DNA from: Rhodospirillaceae bacterium
GTDB lineage: Bacteria > Pseudomonadota > Alphaproteobacteria > UBA6615
DNA: 62,470 bases
Direction: 5' to 3'
Assembly (NCBI GenBank): GCA_002724635.1
Contig: PBPM01000105.1
Coordinates: 1 to 62,470 of the forward strand
A program made the translations under genes and the position numbers. A model generated the notes under the pieces. It did no database searches and was not told the DNA's origin. It was given only the letters and a program-made list of their open reading frames with translations. Shown here in pieces: positions 1 through 9,287 of this stretch. The first letter of the stretch is position 1. Every line of letters begins with the position of its first letter.

Positions 1-1133
1 ACGATCGGTGGGGCCGCGGGAAATGTCGTGACCACCCCCACCGCGGCGCTAATCGCAAAGATTTCGTAGAATGTGACGATACCGCCGTCCCGGGTCAGCG
101 GAATGTTGGCGAGCAGGAGTTCCCCCATGGCGCCGCCGACCCCGGAATGGTTGGCGATCGCGCCCATACCGATCACGCCGGCGACGAACAGCCACGCCCC
201 GTAATTCACTTCGTTCGTGATAACGGATGCCGACAGGATCCCGACTCCCGGCGTAATGCAGAGTAGCGCCGCGGCGAGTGCGATCCAGGCCGGTGAGATA
301 CCGTGCAGGGAATCCGTCATCCACAAGGCCAGCGCGATCAGCATTATGCCCATCAGGCGCCGCTCGGCGCTACTCCAGCCGGTTTGAATGGCGGGCTTGC
401 CCTTGGGCTCGGGCTTCGCGCCGAAAAGGATTGTGATCAGCAAGATTACGATCAATGCGCCTAGGAATCCGGCCACCGGGAAATTGAGGAAGGTGTAGCC
501 GAAATAGGTGAAGCCGACCCCAAAAATGCTCTCGGATGCGCCTACGAAGGCCATGTTGACGACGTTAGACGGAAGGATTCCGAAGGCCGGTATCGTGGTG
601 CCCCAGCCCGCGGCCATTACCAGGCCATGGCGCGCCCGCGTATTTTCGCCGAACCCGAGTTCGGTGGCGAGCGCGACGGCTAGCGGGGCCATCATGACTG
701 CGCGTCCGGATGCCGAGGGCATTATGAAGCTGAGCAGGACGCCGGCGATGGCGAGTCCACCTGCCATCAGCAGGTAGCGGGCCGGCAGGTGATTCATCAA
801 CGCCTGCACTATACGCGACGCGAGCCCGGACTTGTGGACCGCGATCGAAATGACGAACCCGCCGAACACTAGCCAGGTGGCACTCGCATGGAAGCCGGAG
901 AATGCCACATTCGGCGGGGCTATCGCGAACACGACGGTGAGCAGGAAAAGGAGCAGCGCCGTGATGTGTGCTGGGATGGCGCCGGTAGCCCATAAGGCGA
1001 TGGCGAACAGCACGACGCCGGCGGCCGGCAACATACCAGGCGTGTCGGACCACAGAGGTGCGGCCAGAAGGACGACCGTGACTAGGGCCGAAAGCAATCC
1101 GGAAATCTGGGCGGCGTTGAGCCGGGTATCCAT
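1..1133 (-). CDS. SLC13/DASS-family anion transporter (partial, 3' end outside window)
   Basis: Read on the reverse complement, an open frame starts at ATG 1133 (an in-frame ATG also lies at 1145) and stays open to the window edge, giving about 377 residues. The product is very hydrophobic, with repeated membrane segments, and contains a Ser-rich re-entrant-loop motif (SASGRAVMMAPLAVALA, about residues 145-161) and a second GILPSNVVNMAF stretch. Both are typical of the divalent-anion:sodium symporter (DASS/SLC13) group, which imports sulfate or di/tricarboxylates across the inner membrane. The substrate cannot be told from what is visible. The gene diverges from the hydratase/dehydrogenase gene at 1361, and the roughly 225-bp gap must carry both promoters. 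A TRAP- or CitM-like carrier is a weaker alternative. Confidence 0.75.
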   Translation of the reverse strand, partial: MDTRLNAAQISGLLSALVTVVLLAAPLWSDTPGMLPAAGVVLFAIALWATGAIPAHITALLLFLLTVVFAIAPPNVAFSGFHASATWLVFGGFVISIAVHKSGLASRIVQALMNHLPARYLLMAGGLAIAGVLLSFIMPSASGRAVMMAPLAVALATELGFGENTRARHGLVMAAGWGTTIPAFGILPSNVVNMAFVGASESIFGVGFTYFGYTFLNFPVAGFLGALIVILLITILFGAKPEPKGKPAIQTGWSSAERRLMGIMLIALALWMTDSLHGISPAWIALAAALLCITPGVGILSASVITNEVNYGAWLFVAGVIGMGAIANHSGVGGAMGELLLANIPLTRDGGIVTFYEIFAISAAVGVVTTFPAAPPI

Positions 1134-1360
1134 CGGTAAGCGCATGCGCGGTCGATTCAGGCGGCCGATCTTAGCCAAGGGTTTGGGCAATTTATTTAGA
1201 GGTCAGTCTAGCAATCGCCTTGCGGATGCGCGAGGCACCGTACGGTCTGGTCAGCCATGCGAAAGCCGCGTACATGGTCCGGCGCGGTTTGGACGCGCGG
1301 CGTAATTCTCGTAAGGTGCCGTTCGCGATCCAGTATTTATACGTCGCAACGGGGGAGTCT

Positions 1361-3490
1361 ATGCCGAGCGCGTCTTCCAGCGATCTCGTCCTTTATGAAA
1401 GGGACGGCGGCGTCGCGTTGATCACGATCAATAATCCGCCGGTGAATGCGCTGGCGAAAGATGTGCGCATAGCGGTTGCCGATTTCCTCGAGGCGGCGGC
1501 CGATGATCAAGCGGTGCTCGTGGTGACGATCCGGGGCAATGGACGTAATCTGTGCGGCGGTGCGGACATCCGAGAATTCAACACTCCGGATCGCGAGGTC
1601 CGGCCGATGACCCGTGATCTGATGAACCTGATCGAGGCGATGGAGAAGCCCGTTGTGGCAGCGATTCATGGTCCGACCCTAGGCGGCGGCCTGGAACTAG
1701 CGCTTGGTTGTCACTACCGCATGGTGCATCCGGATGCCCGACTCGGATTGCCCGAAGTGTTGCGGGGTGTCATTCCGGGGGCAGGCGGCACCCAGCGCCT
1801 GCCGCGGCTCGTCGGTTTTGCGAAGGCGGTCGAGATGATCACGACCGGCAGTTCAGTTGATCCTGGGACAGCACTGGAACTGGGACTGGTCGACCAAATG
1901 GCCGTCGGCGACGATTTTCTGGACGAAGTGATGCGATTTGCGCGCAACCTGATCGCCTGCGACGCCGGTCCGCGGCGGGTCAGCGAGATGACGGTCGATC
2001 TGGATGCTGAAGCCGGTACCGCGCTGGTGGCAGAGATTCGCACACAGCTTGAGAGGACCGCACGGGGGATGCAGGCACCCTTCCGATGCCTGGAGAGTGT
2101 AGCCAATACGCTTAGCATGCCGTTCGCCGACGGTTGGGTCCGAGAGGCGGAGATTAGCCGGGAAACCATTGCGTCGGTGGAATCCCGTTCACTGGTCCAT
2201 GCCTTCTTCGCAGAGCGTCAGGTCTCACGCATTCCCGACATTTCCGCTGCGACCGCAAGGCGCACGATCAAACGAACCACAATCATCGGTGCGGGCACGA
2301 TGGGCGGCGGCATCGCCATGTCGTTTGCCAATTCCGGCCTGCCGGTAACCTTGGTCGAGACCGGGCAGGAGGCACTGGACGGGGGGCTCGCGCGAATCGA
2401 GGCCAACTACGCGGCGACCCGTGACCGTGGTCGCCTGAGCGCCGCGGATATGGAGGCGCGCATGCGGCTGATCACCGGCGCGGTGGGCATCGATGCCGCG
2501 GCCGATGTCGACCTAGTGATCGAGGCCGTTTACGAGGAGATGGGTGTTAAGCAGTCGGTGTTCCGCGACCTCGACCGGATCGCCCGCGACGGCGCGATCC
2601 TAGCGACTAACACCTCGACTCTGGATGTCGATGCGATCGCCGCTGTCACGCAGCGACCCGGCGATGTGCTGGGCCTACATTTCTTCAGCCCCGCCAACGT
2701 TATGACCCTGCTCGAGATCGTCCGGGCGGAGAAGACGGAGAATGATGTCATTGCGACGGTGCTCGACTTGTCGAGCCGGATCGGCAAGACCGGTGTCGTG
2801 GTCGGCGTGTGCGATGGCTTCGTCGGCAATCGCATGCTCGCGCCGTATTTTCGCCAGTGCGACTTCCTCGTTGAGGAAGGCGCGATGCCTGAAGACATGG
2901 ACCGGGTAGCCGAGGAATTCGGATTCCGCATGGGGCCGTTTCGGGTGTCGGACCTTGCCGGGCTCGACATCAGTTGGGCGATCGAGAAGCGCCGAGCCGA
3001 AACGCGGCCGGTGGCCGAGCGGTTCTCGCCGCTCCTCCAGCGCATTTGTGAGTTGGGGCGCCATGGACAGAAGACCGGTGCCGGCTGGTATCGCTATGAG
3101 GGCCGCAGCGCGATTCCCGACCCGGAGGTCGCCGCGCTGATCTACACCCGTTCCGACGAGATGGGTATTGCGCGCCGGGCGATTTCTGATGAAGAGATCC
3201 GTCAACGAATGATCTATTCGCTTATCAACGAGGGAGCAAAGATACTAGAGGAAGGCCTCGCGATCCGGTCCTCGGACATCGACGTTGTCTGGCTGCACGG
3301 CTACGGCTTCCCGCGCTGGCGCGGTGGGCCGATGTTCTATGCCGACATGGTGGGCCTGCCCGAAATCGTCGCGACCCTCGACGGCTATCACGTTGAGTGG
3401 GGCGACAAGTGGGAACCAGCGGCGCTCCTGCGCGAGCTCGCCGATGCTGGCTCCAGCTTTCAGGAATGGGACGAGGGGCGCGCAGCCTGA
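1361..3490 (+). CDS. Bifunctional enoyl-CoA hydratase / 3-hydroxyacyl-CoA dehydrogenase (copy 1)
   Basis: This 709-residue protein has an N-terminal crotonase domain (about 10-200) and a C-terminal NAD-dependent 3-hydroxyacyl-CoA dehydrogenase (about 300-700), like FadJ or peroxisomal MFE1. It should hydrate 2-enoyl-CoA and oxidise the resulting 3-hydroxyacyl-CoA. Visible motifs are GGGLELALG (about 108) and GLPEV (about 129), which supply the two crotonase glutamates. There is also a Rossmann GAGTMGGG (about 310) and the catalytic-His motif [10 protein letters not shown] (about 439) followed by the partner Glu. I chose ATG 1361 because GGGGGAG lies just upstream and homology begins there; longer upstream frames look non-coding. 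It converges with the SDR at 3494, leaving 3 bp. A close paralogue lies at 10973. Confidence 0.9.
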   Translation: MPSASSSDLVLYERDGGVALITINNPPVNALAKDVRIAVADFLEAAADDQAVLVVTIRGNGRNLCGGADIREFNTPDREVRPMTRDLMNLIEAMEKPVVAAIHGPTLGGGLELALGCHYRMVHPDARLGLPEVLRGVIPGAGGTQRLPRLVGFAKAVEMITTGSSVDPGTALELGLVDQMAVGDDFLDEVMRFARNLIACDAGPRRVSEMTVDLDAEAGTALVAEIRTQLERTARGMQAPFRCLESVANTLSMPFADGWVREAEISRETIASVESRSLVHAFFAERQVSRIPDISAATARRTIKRTTIIGAGTMGGGIAMSFANSGLPVTLVETGQEALDGGLARIEANYAATRDRGRLSAADMEARMRLITGAVGIDAAADVDLVIEAVYEEMGVKQSVFRDLDRIARDGAILATNTSTLDVDAIAAVTQRPGDVLGLHFFSPANVMTLLEIVRAEKTENDVIATVLDLSSRIGKTGVVVGVCDGFVGNRMLAPYFRQCDFLVEEGAMPEDMDRVAEEFGFRMGPFRVSDLAGLDISWAIEKRRAETRPVAERFSPLLQRICELGRHGQKTGAGWYRYEGRSAIPDPEVAALIYTRSDEMGIARRAISDEEIRQRMIYSLINEGAKILEEGLAIRSSDIDVVWLHGYGFPRWRGGPMFYADMVGLPEIVATLDGYHVEWGDKWEPAALLRELADAGSSFQEWDEGRAA

Positions 3491-3493
3491 ACG

Positions 3494-4261
3494 TCAGACC
3501 GGCACCGTCGCGCCGCCGTCCACGACCAGCACCTGACCGGTCATCCAGCTCGCCGCGTCAGAGGCGAGGTAAACGGCCGCACCGGCGATGTCCTCGGGCT
3601 CACCGAGACGGCGCAGCGGCGTTGCGGCGATCCGCGGGTCGGCAAATTTCGGATCCTCCCAAAGCGCACGCGCAAAATCCGTCTTCACCAGCCCGGGCGC
3701 GATCGCATTCACCCGGATGTTGTCGGGCCCGAGTTCGACGGCAAGGTTGCGGGCGAGCTGCATGTCCGCGGCCTTGGAAATATTGTAGGCGCCGATCACG
3801 TCTGAGCCGCGCAGGCCGCCGATCGACGAGACGAGGATGATAGCACCGCCACCCTTGGTCCGCATTTCCGGCACGGCCAACTGTGACAGCCAAAGCTGTG
3901 ACTGGATGTTGGTTTGCATGATCTTGGCGAACACACTGTCGGGGATCTCCATCGCCGGTCCGTAATAGGGATTAATGGCCGCGTTGCAGACCAGAATGTC
4001 CGCCGGTCCCCAATGATCACGGGAGGCACTGGTCAGCGCCGCAAGCTCGTCCTTGCGCCCGATATTGCACGGCACCCCAAGGGCCTCGTACCCTGCATCA
4101 GCGAGCGCTGCGGCGGTTCTCGCAACCCGGTCCTTGTCCCGGCTTGAGACGGTTACCCGAGCTCCCGCGTCGGCCAGCGCGAAGGCGACGGCGCGCCCGA
4201 TGCCCTTCGTCGCGCCGGTGACGATGGCGACTTTCCCCGCGAGATCGAGCGACACGCCCAT
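3494..4261 (-). CDS. Short-chain dehydrogenase/reductase (SDR)
   Basis: A 255-residue classical SDR, the usual length for the family. The N-terminal TGATKGIG cofactor motif is at residues 15-22, NAA follows in the middle, the catalytic Ser is in the VSSIGG segment, and Tyr159-x3-Lys163 completes the active site. The C-terminus ends in the common VDGGATV pattern. It should perform NAD(P)-dependent interconversion of a hydroxyl and a keto group. The start at 4261 is preceded by GGGGGAA at a good distance. It is divergent from the acyl-CoA dehydrogenase at 4358, so the 96-bp gap probably holds two promoters. In the lva (levulinate) pathway an SDR reduces 4-oxoacyl-CoA to 4-hydroxyacyl-CoA; a 3-hydroxyacyl dehydrogenase role is equally compatible with the sequence. 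Confidence 0.88.
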   Translation of the reverse strand: MGVSLDLAGKVAIVTGATKGIGRAVAFALADAGARVTVSSRDKDRVARTAAALADAGYEALGVPCNIGRKDELAALTSASRDHWGPADILVCNAAINPYYGPAMEIPDSVFAKIMQTNIQSQLWLSQLAVPEMRTKGGGAIILVSSIGGLRGSDVIGAYNISKAADMQLARNLAVELGPDNIRVNAIAPGLVKTDFARALWEDPKFADPRIAATPLRRLGEPEDIAGAAVYLASDAASWMTGQVLVVDGGATVPV

Positions 4262-4357
4262 GACGATTCCCCCATTTGTGTCGTTTGAAGGTATCCTAGG
4301 CGAAGTTATGACATTGGACACCCGCCCGCACGAGGCGGGAAACCATAGGGGAAAAAC

Positions 4358-5581
4358 ATGAAATTCGACCTGTCGCAACGCTGCAATGAGATGCGCGCTG
4401 AGCTGCTCGCGTTCATGGACGAGTTCATCTATCCGAATGAGGAGACGTTCGAGGAACAGCTCAGCAGCCAGGGGACGCGCTGGCACACGCCGCAGATCGT
4501 TGACGACCTTAAGGCCGAGGCGAGAAAACGCGGCCTTTGGAACCTTTTCCTGCCCGACGAGCATCACGGCGCCGGGCTGACTAACGTCGAGTACGCGCCC
4601 CTGTGCGAGATCATGGGGCGCGTCGATTGGGCGCCGGAGGTGTTCAACTGCAACGCGCCGGACACCGGCAATATGGAGGTGCTGCACATGTACGGCACCC
4701 CGGCGCAGCAGGACGAATGGCTCACGCCCCTGCTCAACGGCGAGATCCGTTCGGCCTTCGCCATGACCGAGCCTGACGTCGCCTCGTCGGATGCCACCAA
4801 CATCAGATGCTCGATCACCCGTGACGGCGATTCGTATGTGATCAATGGCCGCAAATGGTGGACGTCCAATGCGGGCAACCCGCGCTGCAGAATCATGATC
4901 GTCATGGGGAAGACGGACCCGTCGGCCGCCCGCCACGAGCAGCAGTCGCAGATTCTTGTCCCCAGCGAGACGCCCGGGGTGACGATCGAACGCATGCTCA
5001 ACGTTATGGGTTATGACGACGCGCCCCACGGCCATGCGGAGGTGGTCTTTGACAACGTTCGAGTGCCGGCGGAAAATTTACTGGTCGGCGAGGGGCGCGG
5101 CTTCGAGATCGCTCAGGGTCGGCTCGGGCCGGGGCGCATCCATCACTGCATGCGGGTAATCGGCGTGGCCGAGCGCGCGCTCGAAGCTATGTGCAAGCGT
5201 GCCGCCAAACGCGAGACTTGGGGCAAGCTGCTGGCCGAGCGCGGCATCACAGAAGAACGCATCGCCCAGTCTCGTATCGAGATCGAGATGTGCCGCCTCT
5301 TAGTGATGAAGGCGGCCTGGATGATGGACACAGTCGGCAACAAGGAGGCACGCCAAGAGATCGCGATGATCAAGGTCGCAGCGCCGAATATGGCGCTCGG
5401 CGTGATCGACCGAGCGATGCAACTGCATGGTGGTGGCGGCATGAGCGACGACTTTCCGCTGGCGGCCATGTATGCACGAACCCGTGCCATGCGGCTGTTC
5501 GACGGGCCCGACGAGGTGCATCGGCGCCAGATCGCGCGCCTAGAGCTGCGCCGGCAGGTCGACGGGTGGCCGCGCAAGTGA
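4358..5581 (+). CDS. Acyl-CoA dehydrogenase family protein, ACAD10/11-like
   Basis: A 407-residue flavoprotein of the acyl-CoA dehydrogenase fold. The FAD/substrate motif [16 protein letters not shown] sits around residue 140 and [13 protein letters not shown] around 160. The C-terminal region reads [16 protein letters not shown] and then DGPDEVH starting at Asp382. In ordinary acyl-CoA dehydrogenases the last motif is YEGT with the catalytic Glu; the Asp-Gly-Pro-Asp-Glu form is what I associate with ACAD10/11 and LvaC-type proteins. A GGGGAAA ribosome-binding site precedes the ATG. An APH-like kinase, the partner fused to this domain in eukaryotic ACAD10/11, lies at 9288. That supports dephosphorylation/dehydration of 4-phospho-acyl-CoA, but plain dehydrogenation is not excluded. 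Confidence 0.88.
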   Translation: MKFDLSQRCNEMRAELLAFMDEFIYPNEETFEEQLSSQGTRWHTPQIVDDLKAEARKRGLWNLFLPDEHHGAGLTNVEYAPLCEIMGRVDWAPEVFNCNAPDTGNMEVLHMYGTPAQQDEWLTPLLNGEIRSAFAMTEPDVASSDATNIRCSITRDGDSYVINGRKWWTSNAGNPRCRIMIVMGKTDPSAARHEQQSQILVPSETPGVTIERMLNVMGYDDAPHGHAEVVFDNVRVPAENLLVGEGRGFEIAQGRLGPGRIHHCMRVIGVAERALEAMCKRAAKRETWGKLLAERGITEERIAQSRIEIEMCRLLVMKAAWMMDTVGNKEARQEIAMIKVAAPNMALGVIDRAMQLHGGGGMSDDFPLAAMYARTRAMRLFDGPDEVHRRQIARLELRRQVDGWPRK

Positions 5582-5740
5582 TCTGTCTTGGCGTGATCGT
5601 GGTGACGTTCGAGGTCTGGCCTACGGAGGACCGGCTCGCCCATCATCCCGACATCGCTAACTAGCTCGCCTCTGAGCCCTCGAAGATCGTCGGCTTCATT
5701 ACAAAAACCGCAGCATATAAACTTTCTAGGGATCCGCTTC

Positions 5741-6988
5741 ATGAGCGAACCACGCAACCTCTCCATCGACGGTGATCGGCTCTGGCAGTCGATTATGGAT
5801 ATCGCTGCGATCGGCCCGACCGAGAAGGGCGGCAGCCGGCGCCTCGCGCTGACAGACCTCGACCGCGAGGCGCGGGACCTGTTCGTCGACTGGTGCGATG
5901 CTGCGGGCTGCACCGTCAGCGTGGACCGGATGGGCAACATCTTCGCCCGGCGCGGCGGGCGGGACGATAGCCTGCCACCTGTGGTGACGGGGAGCCACCT
6001 CGATACGCAACCAACCGGAGGTAAGTTCGACGGGATTTTTGGTGTTCTGGCTGGCCTTGAGGTGATCCGCAGCCTCAATGATTTGGACTACGCGACCGAC
6101 CACCCGATTGAGGTGGTGGTCTGGACCAACGAGGAGGGTAGCCGTTTCGCACCCGCCATGATCTCATCGGGCGTCTTTGGCGGTCAGCATACTTTGGAGC
6201 ATGGCCTATCCCGCACGGACGCAGACGGACTGACCATCGGTGAGGAGCTAGAACGGATCGGCTATGCAGGTGATCTACCCGTCGGAGGCCGGGAGTTCCA
6301 CGCCTATGTCGAGGCGCATATCGAGCAGGGGCCGATCCTCGAGGAAGAGAATATCTCTATCGGCGTCGTCACCGGCGCTCAGGGCCAGCGCTGGTACGAG
6401 ATCACGCTCACCGGCCGGGAATCTCATGCGGGCACAACGCCTATGGAGCGGCGCAAGGATGCGCTCTTGGGGGCCGCGCGGGTCGTCAATCTAGTTAACA
6501 GGATCGGTATGGATAATGCGCCAGATGCGCGCTCGACCGTCGGCATTATTGAATCCTACCCTAACTCGCGGAATGTTATTCCCGGACAGGTCTTCATGAC
6601 AGCGGAGTTCCGACATCCCGATGACGGTATTCTGCGCCAGATGGATACGAAGCTGCGGGACGGGATGCGGACAATCGTGCACTCGATCGGCCTCGAGAGC
6701 CAGTTTGAGGAGATCTTCTATATCGAACCAATAGTCTTCTCCGAGCGTTGCGTTGAGGCCGTTCGCAATGCCGCCACGCGCCGTGACTTAACGACCCGGG
6801 ATATCGTCTCCGGCGCGGGCCATGACGCTTGCAACGTCGCGGCCGTGGCGCCTGCCTCGATGATATTCATTCCCTGCGTAGATGGGATCAGTCACAACGA
6901 GATCGAGTATGCGAAGCCCGAATGGGTAACCGCCGGCGGCCAGGTGCTATTGGGTGCGATGCTGGAGCTCGCCGGCACCAAGTCTTGA
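5741..6988 (+). CDS. Hydantoinase/carbamoylase-family amidase (N-carbamoyl-L-amino acid hydrolase, M20-like)
   Basis: A 415-residue member of the M20-type amidohydrolases that remove a carbamoyl group from N-carbamoyl amino acids or beta-ureidopropionate. Metal-binding and active-site motifs are present: GSHLDTQPTGGKFDG (about 87-101), the EEGSRF segment (about 130), and the lid/dimerisation stretch GRESHAGTTPMERRKDA. A late His-containing SGAGHDACN motif also belongs to the family. The length is normal. It is preceded by a 159-bp gap with an AT-rich stretch. It sits inside an acyl-CoA cluster with no hydantoinase next to it; the nearest related cyclic amidohydrolase is at 24637. Allantoate amidohydrolase is a possible alternative substrate class. 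Confidence 0.88.
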   Translation: MSEPRNLSIDGDRLWQSIMDIAAIGPTEKGGSRRLALTDLDREARDLFVDWCDAAGCTVSVDRMGNIFARRGGRDDSLPPVVTGSHLDTQPTGGKFDGIFGVLAGLEVIRSLNDLDYATDHPIEVVVWTNEEGSRFAPAMISSGVFGGQHTLEHGLSRTDADGLTIGEELERIGYAGDLPVGGREFHAYVEAHIEQGPILEEENISIGVVTGAQGQRWYEITLTGRESHAGTTPMERRKDALLGAARVVNLVNRIGMDNAPDARSTVGIIESYPNSRNVIPGQVFMTAEFRHPDDGILRQMDTKLRDGMRTIVHSIGLESQFEEIFYIEPIVFSERCVEAVRNAATRRDLTTRDIVSGAGHDACNVAAVAPASMIFIPCVDGISHNEIEYAKPEWVTAGGQVLLGAMLELAGTKS

Positions 6989-7046
6989 TTGGCGCGCCCC
7001 GCGGCTCCGACTAGACTTTCGTAAATGTATTCGGGGGGGGATAGGC

Positions 7047-8693
7047 ATGAAAATCTCAGAAACATACGAGCAGGCGTGGGGCGACTGGCACTGGGAGGTG
7101 CCGGAACTCTTCAACATGGGGGTCTCCATCTGCGACGCGCAAGACGCGAAGGCCACCGCTCTGATCGTGCCGCAGCCTAATGGTGGGCGGCGCGATTATA
7201 CCTTCGGTGATCTGAAGGCGCTGTCGAGCCGTCTGTCCAACCTGTTCGTGGCGCACGGCCTCCAGCGTGGCGACCGGGTCGCGGTGCTGCTGCCGCAGCG
7301 GCCCGAGACGCTCGTGGCCCACATCGCGGGCTATCGTGCCGGACTGATAGTGATGCCGCTGGCGCAGCTGTTCGGGCCAGACGCGCTTGAATACCGGCTG
7401 TCGGACAGCGGTGCGCGAGCAATCGTCACGGACAGCGTGAGTTGCGAGAAGTTAACCCAGATCAGGGATTCGCTTCCCGACCTTCAGCTGGTTCTTTCGG
7501 TAGACGGGCCGGCTGATGACGGGGCCGGGGGCGCACTCGATTTCCACGCCGAGTTAGAGCGTGCGAAGGACAGCTTCGCCCCGGTCGATACCGCGAACGG
7601 CGATCCCGCGCTGCTGATCTACACCTCGGGCACTACAGGGAACCCGAAGGGCGCGCTGCTGCCTCACCGGACGATGATCGGCCATGTGCCGGGCGTCGAT
7701 TTCATCTTCGACTTCCTGCCGCAGCCGGGCGACGTCATGTGGACCAACGCCGATTGGGCGTGGATAGGCGCCCTGATGGATTCGGCCATGCCAGCGCTCT
7801 ATCACGGCATCCCACAGGTGGTAAATCCGTCCGCCCGCTTCGACCCAGAGGCGGTGTTCGACCTGCTCGACCGTTACGGTGTGCGCTGCGCCTTCATCCC
7901 GCCAACGGGCCTCAAGGTGATGCGCCAAGTGGAGAATCCGCGCGGCCGCTACAACTACGATCTGCGCACCATGTTCTCGGGCGGCGAGGCGCTCGGCACC
8001 TCACTAATGGACTGGGGCCGCGAGCAGCTGGGCGTCACCATCAACGAGGCCTACGGCCAGACTGAGTGCAACGTGATCGTTGGCTGCTGCGCGACCATCA
8101 TGACGCCGCCGGACGGCTCCATGGGTCGTGCCTCGCCGGGGCACACGCTTCGAATCATGGACGAGGATGCCAACATCCAGGCGGCCGGTGATCTCGGCAC
8201 CATCTGCGTCAAGGCGCCGGATCCGGTGATGTTTCTCGAATATTGGAATAACCCGGAGGCGACCGAGGAGAAATTCCTCACCGACGAGAATGGCGATCGT
8301 TGGCTCGACACCGGCGACAAGGCGACCATGGACGACGAGGGCTGGATCTACTTCGTCGGCCGGGCCGACGACGTAATCAACTCGGCCGGCTACCGGATCG
8401 GCCCGGCCGAGGTCGAGAACTCGCTGTTGACCCATCCCGCCGTGCAGATGTCGGCGGTGATCGGCGTACCCGACGAAGCGCGCGGCGAGATGGTGAAGGC
8501 CTATGTGATCCTGAAGGATGGGCAGACCCCGAGCGACGCGCTCGCCGGGGAAATCCAGAACCATGTGAAGACGCGGCTCGCGGCGCACGAGTATCCGCGT
8601 GCGGTCGAGTTCGTGGACGCGCTGCCGATGACGACGACGGGCAAGATTCAACGCATGGTCCTGCGCGAGCAGGAGGCGGCGAAGGAATCCTGA
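7047..8693 (+). CDS. AMP-dependent acyl-CoA synthetase
   Basis: A 548-residue adenylate-forming ligase that should activate a carboxylic acid to its CoA thioester with ATP. Signature motifs are LIYTSGTTGNPKGALLPH (about 190), YGQTECN (about 335), DTGDKA in the hinge region, and the C-terminal TTTGKIQR with the catalytic Lys. The general pattern resembles the medium-chain/acetyl-CoA-synthetase-like group. ATG 7047 is chosen because a G-rich ribosome-binding site (7033-7040) precedes it and the homologous region starts there. The next gene (MaoC-like) begins 3 bp after the stop, so they form an operon. In an lva-like pathway this would be the LvaE-type activating enzyme; substrate identity is not visible. 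Confidence 0.9.
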   Translation: MKISETYEQAWGDWHWEVPELFNMGVSICDAQDAKATALIVPQPNGGRRDYTFGDLKALSSRLSNLFVAHGLQRGDRVAVLLPQRPETLVAHIAGYRAGLIVMPLAQLFGPDALEYRLSDSGARAIVTDSVSCEKLTQIRDSLPDLQLVLSVDGPADDGAGGALDFHAELERAKDSFAPVDTANGDPALLIYTSGTTGNPKGALLPHRTMIGHVPGVDFIFDFLPQPGDVMWTNADWAWIGALMDSAMPALYHGIPQVVNPSARFDPEAVFDLLDRYGVRCAFIPPTGLKVMRQVENPRGRYNYDLRTMFSGGEALGTSLMDWGREQLGVTINEAYGQTECNVIVGCCATIMTPPDGSMGRASPGHTLRIMDEDANIQAAGDLGTICVKAPDPVMFLEYWNNPEATEEKFLTDENGDRWLDTGDKATMDDEGWIYFVGRADDVINSAGYRIGPAEVENSLLTHPAVQMSAVIGVPDEARGEMVKAYVILKDGQTPSDALAGEIQNHVKTRLAAHEYPRAVEFVDALPMTTTGKIQRMVLREQEAAKES

Positions 8694-8696
8694 CTT

Positions 8697-9158
8697 ATGG
8701 CCAGGTTTTCTCATCCCGATGTGTTCCTCGATCTGGTTGGTGAGGATCTCGGCGTCAGCGACTGGGTCCTGATCGATCAGACGATGATCGACGCATTCGC
8801 CGATGCGACCAACGACCATCAATGGGTGCATGTGGACACCGAACGGTCCTCCCGCGAACTGCCCACCAGATCGACCATCGCCCACGGGTTTCTAGTACTC
8901 TCGTTGCTTGCACCGCTCAGCTACGAGATATTCGATGTCGACAATGTCGCCCACGAGCTGAACTACGGGCTCAACAAGGTGCGCTTCACGGCCATGGTAC
9001 CGGCGGGATCGCTGGTGCGCCTGCGCCAGGCGCTGACGAATGCCGAGAAGCGCGACGACGGCGGGGTCTATCTCGATTTGCTGGCGACGATGGAGCTTCA
9101 GGGCAGCGAACGCCCAGCCGCGGTGATCGAGAATCTGCGGCTAATATACCCCGGGTAG
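8697..9158 (+). CDS. MaoC-like (R)-specific enoyl-CoA hydratase, copy 1
   Basis: A 153-residue single hot-dog-fold protein. The hydratase-2 motif is visible as FADATNDHQWVHVD, with the Asp and His expected for catalysis, followed by TIAHGFLVLSLL. Family members hydrate trans-2-enoyl-CoA to (R)-3-hydroxyacyl-CoA or act as thioester dehydratases. It is translationally close to the CoA ligase upstream (3-bp gap) and converges with the kinase gene at 9288. It is very similar along its whole length to the leftward MaoC gene at 10361 (shared NYGLNKVRFTAMVP block), so the two are recent paralogues. The small size and lack of a second domain are typical. Confidence 0.87.
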   Translation: MARFSHPDVFLDLVGEDLGVSDWVLIDQTMIDAFADATNDHQWVHVDTERSSRELPTRSTIAHGFLVLSLLAPLSYEIFDVDNVAHELNYGLNKVRFTAMVPAGSLVRLRQALTNAEKRDDGGVYLDLLATMELQGSERPAAVIENLRLIYPG

Positions 9159-9287
9159 GGTGCGTCGGCCTGAACACCGCCGTCACGTCCGTGCCTTCCT
9201 TTTTCGTCATACGCGGACTTTACCCGGCTGCCCCGGCACAGTCTGGGATGAGATGTTAGGGTCAAGCTCGGGCCTGATAGCGCAGGC

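Noticed and set aside
4262-5035. N-terminal extension of the SDR frame
   Set aside because: The extension lies antisense to the acyl-CoA dehydrogenase gene; SDR homology and the ribosome-binding site start at 4261.
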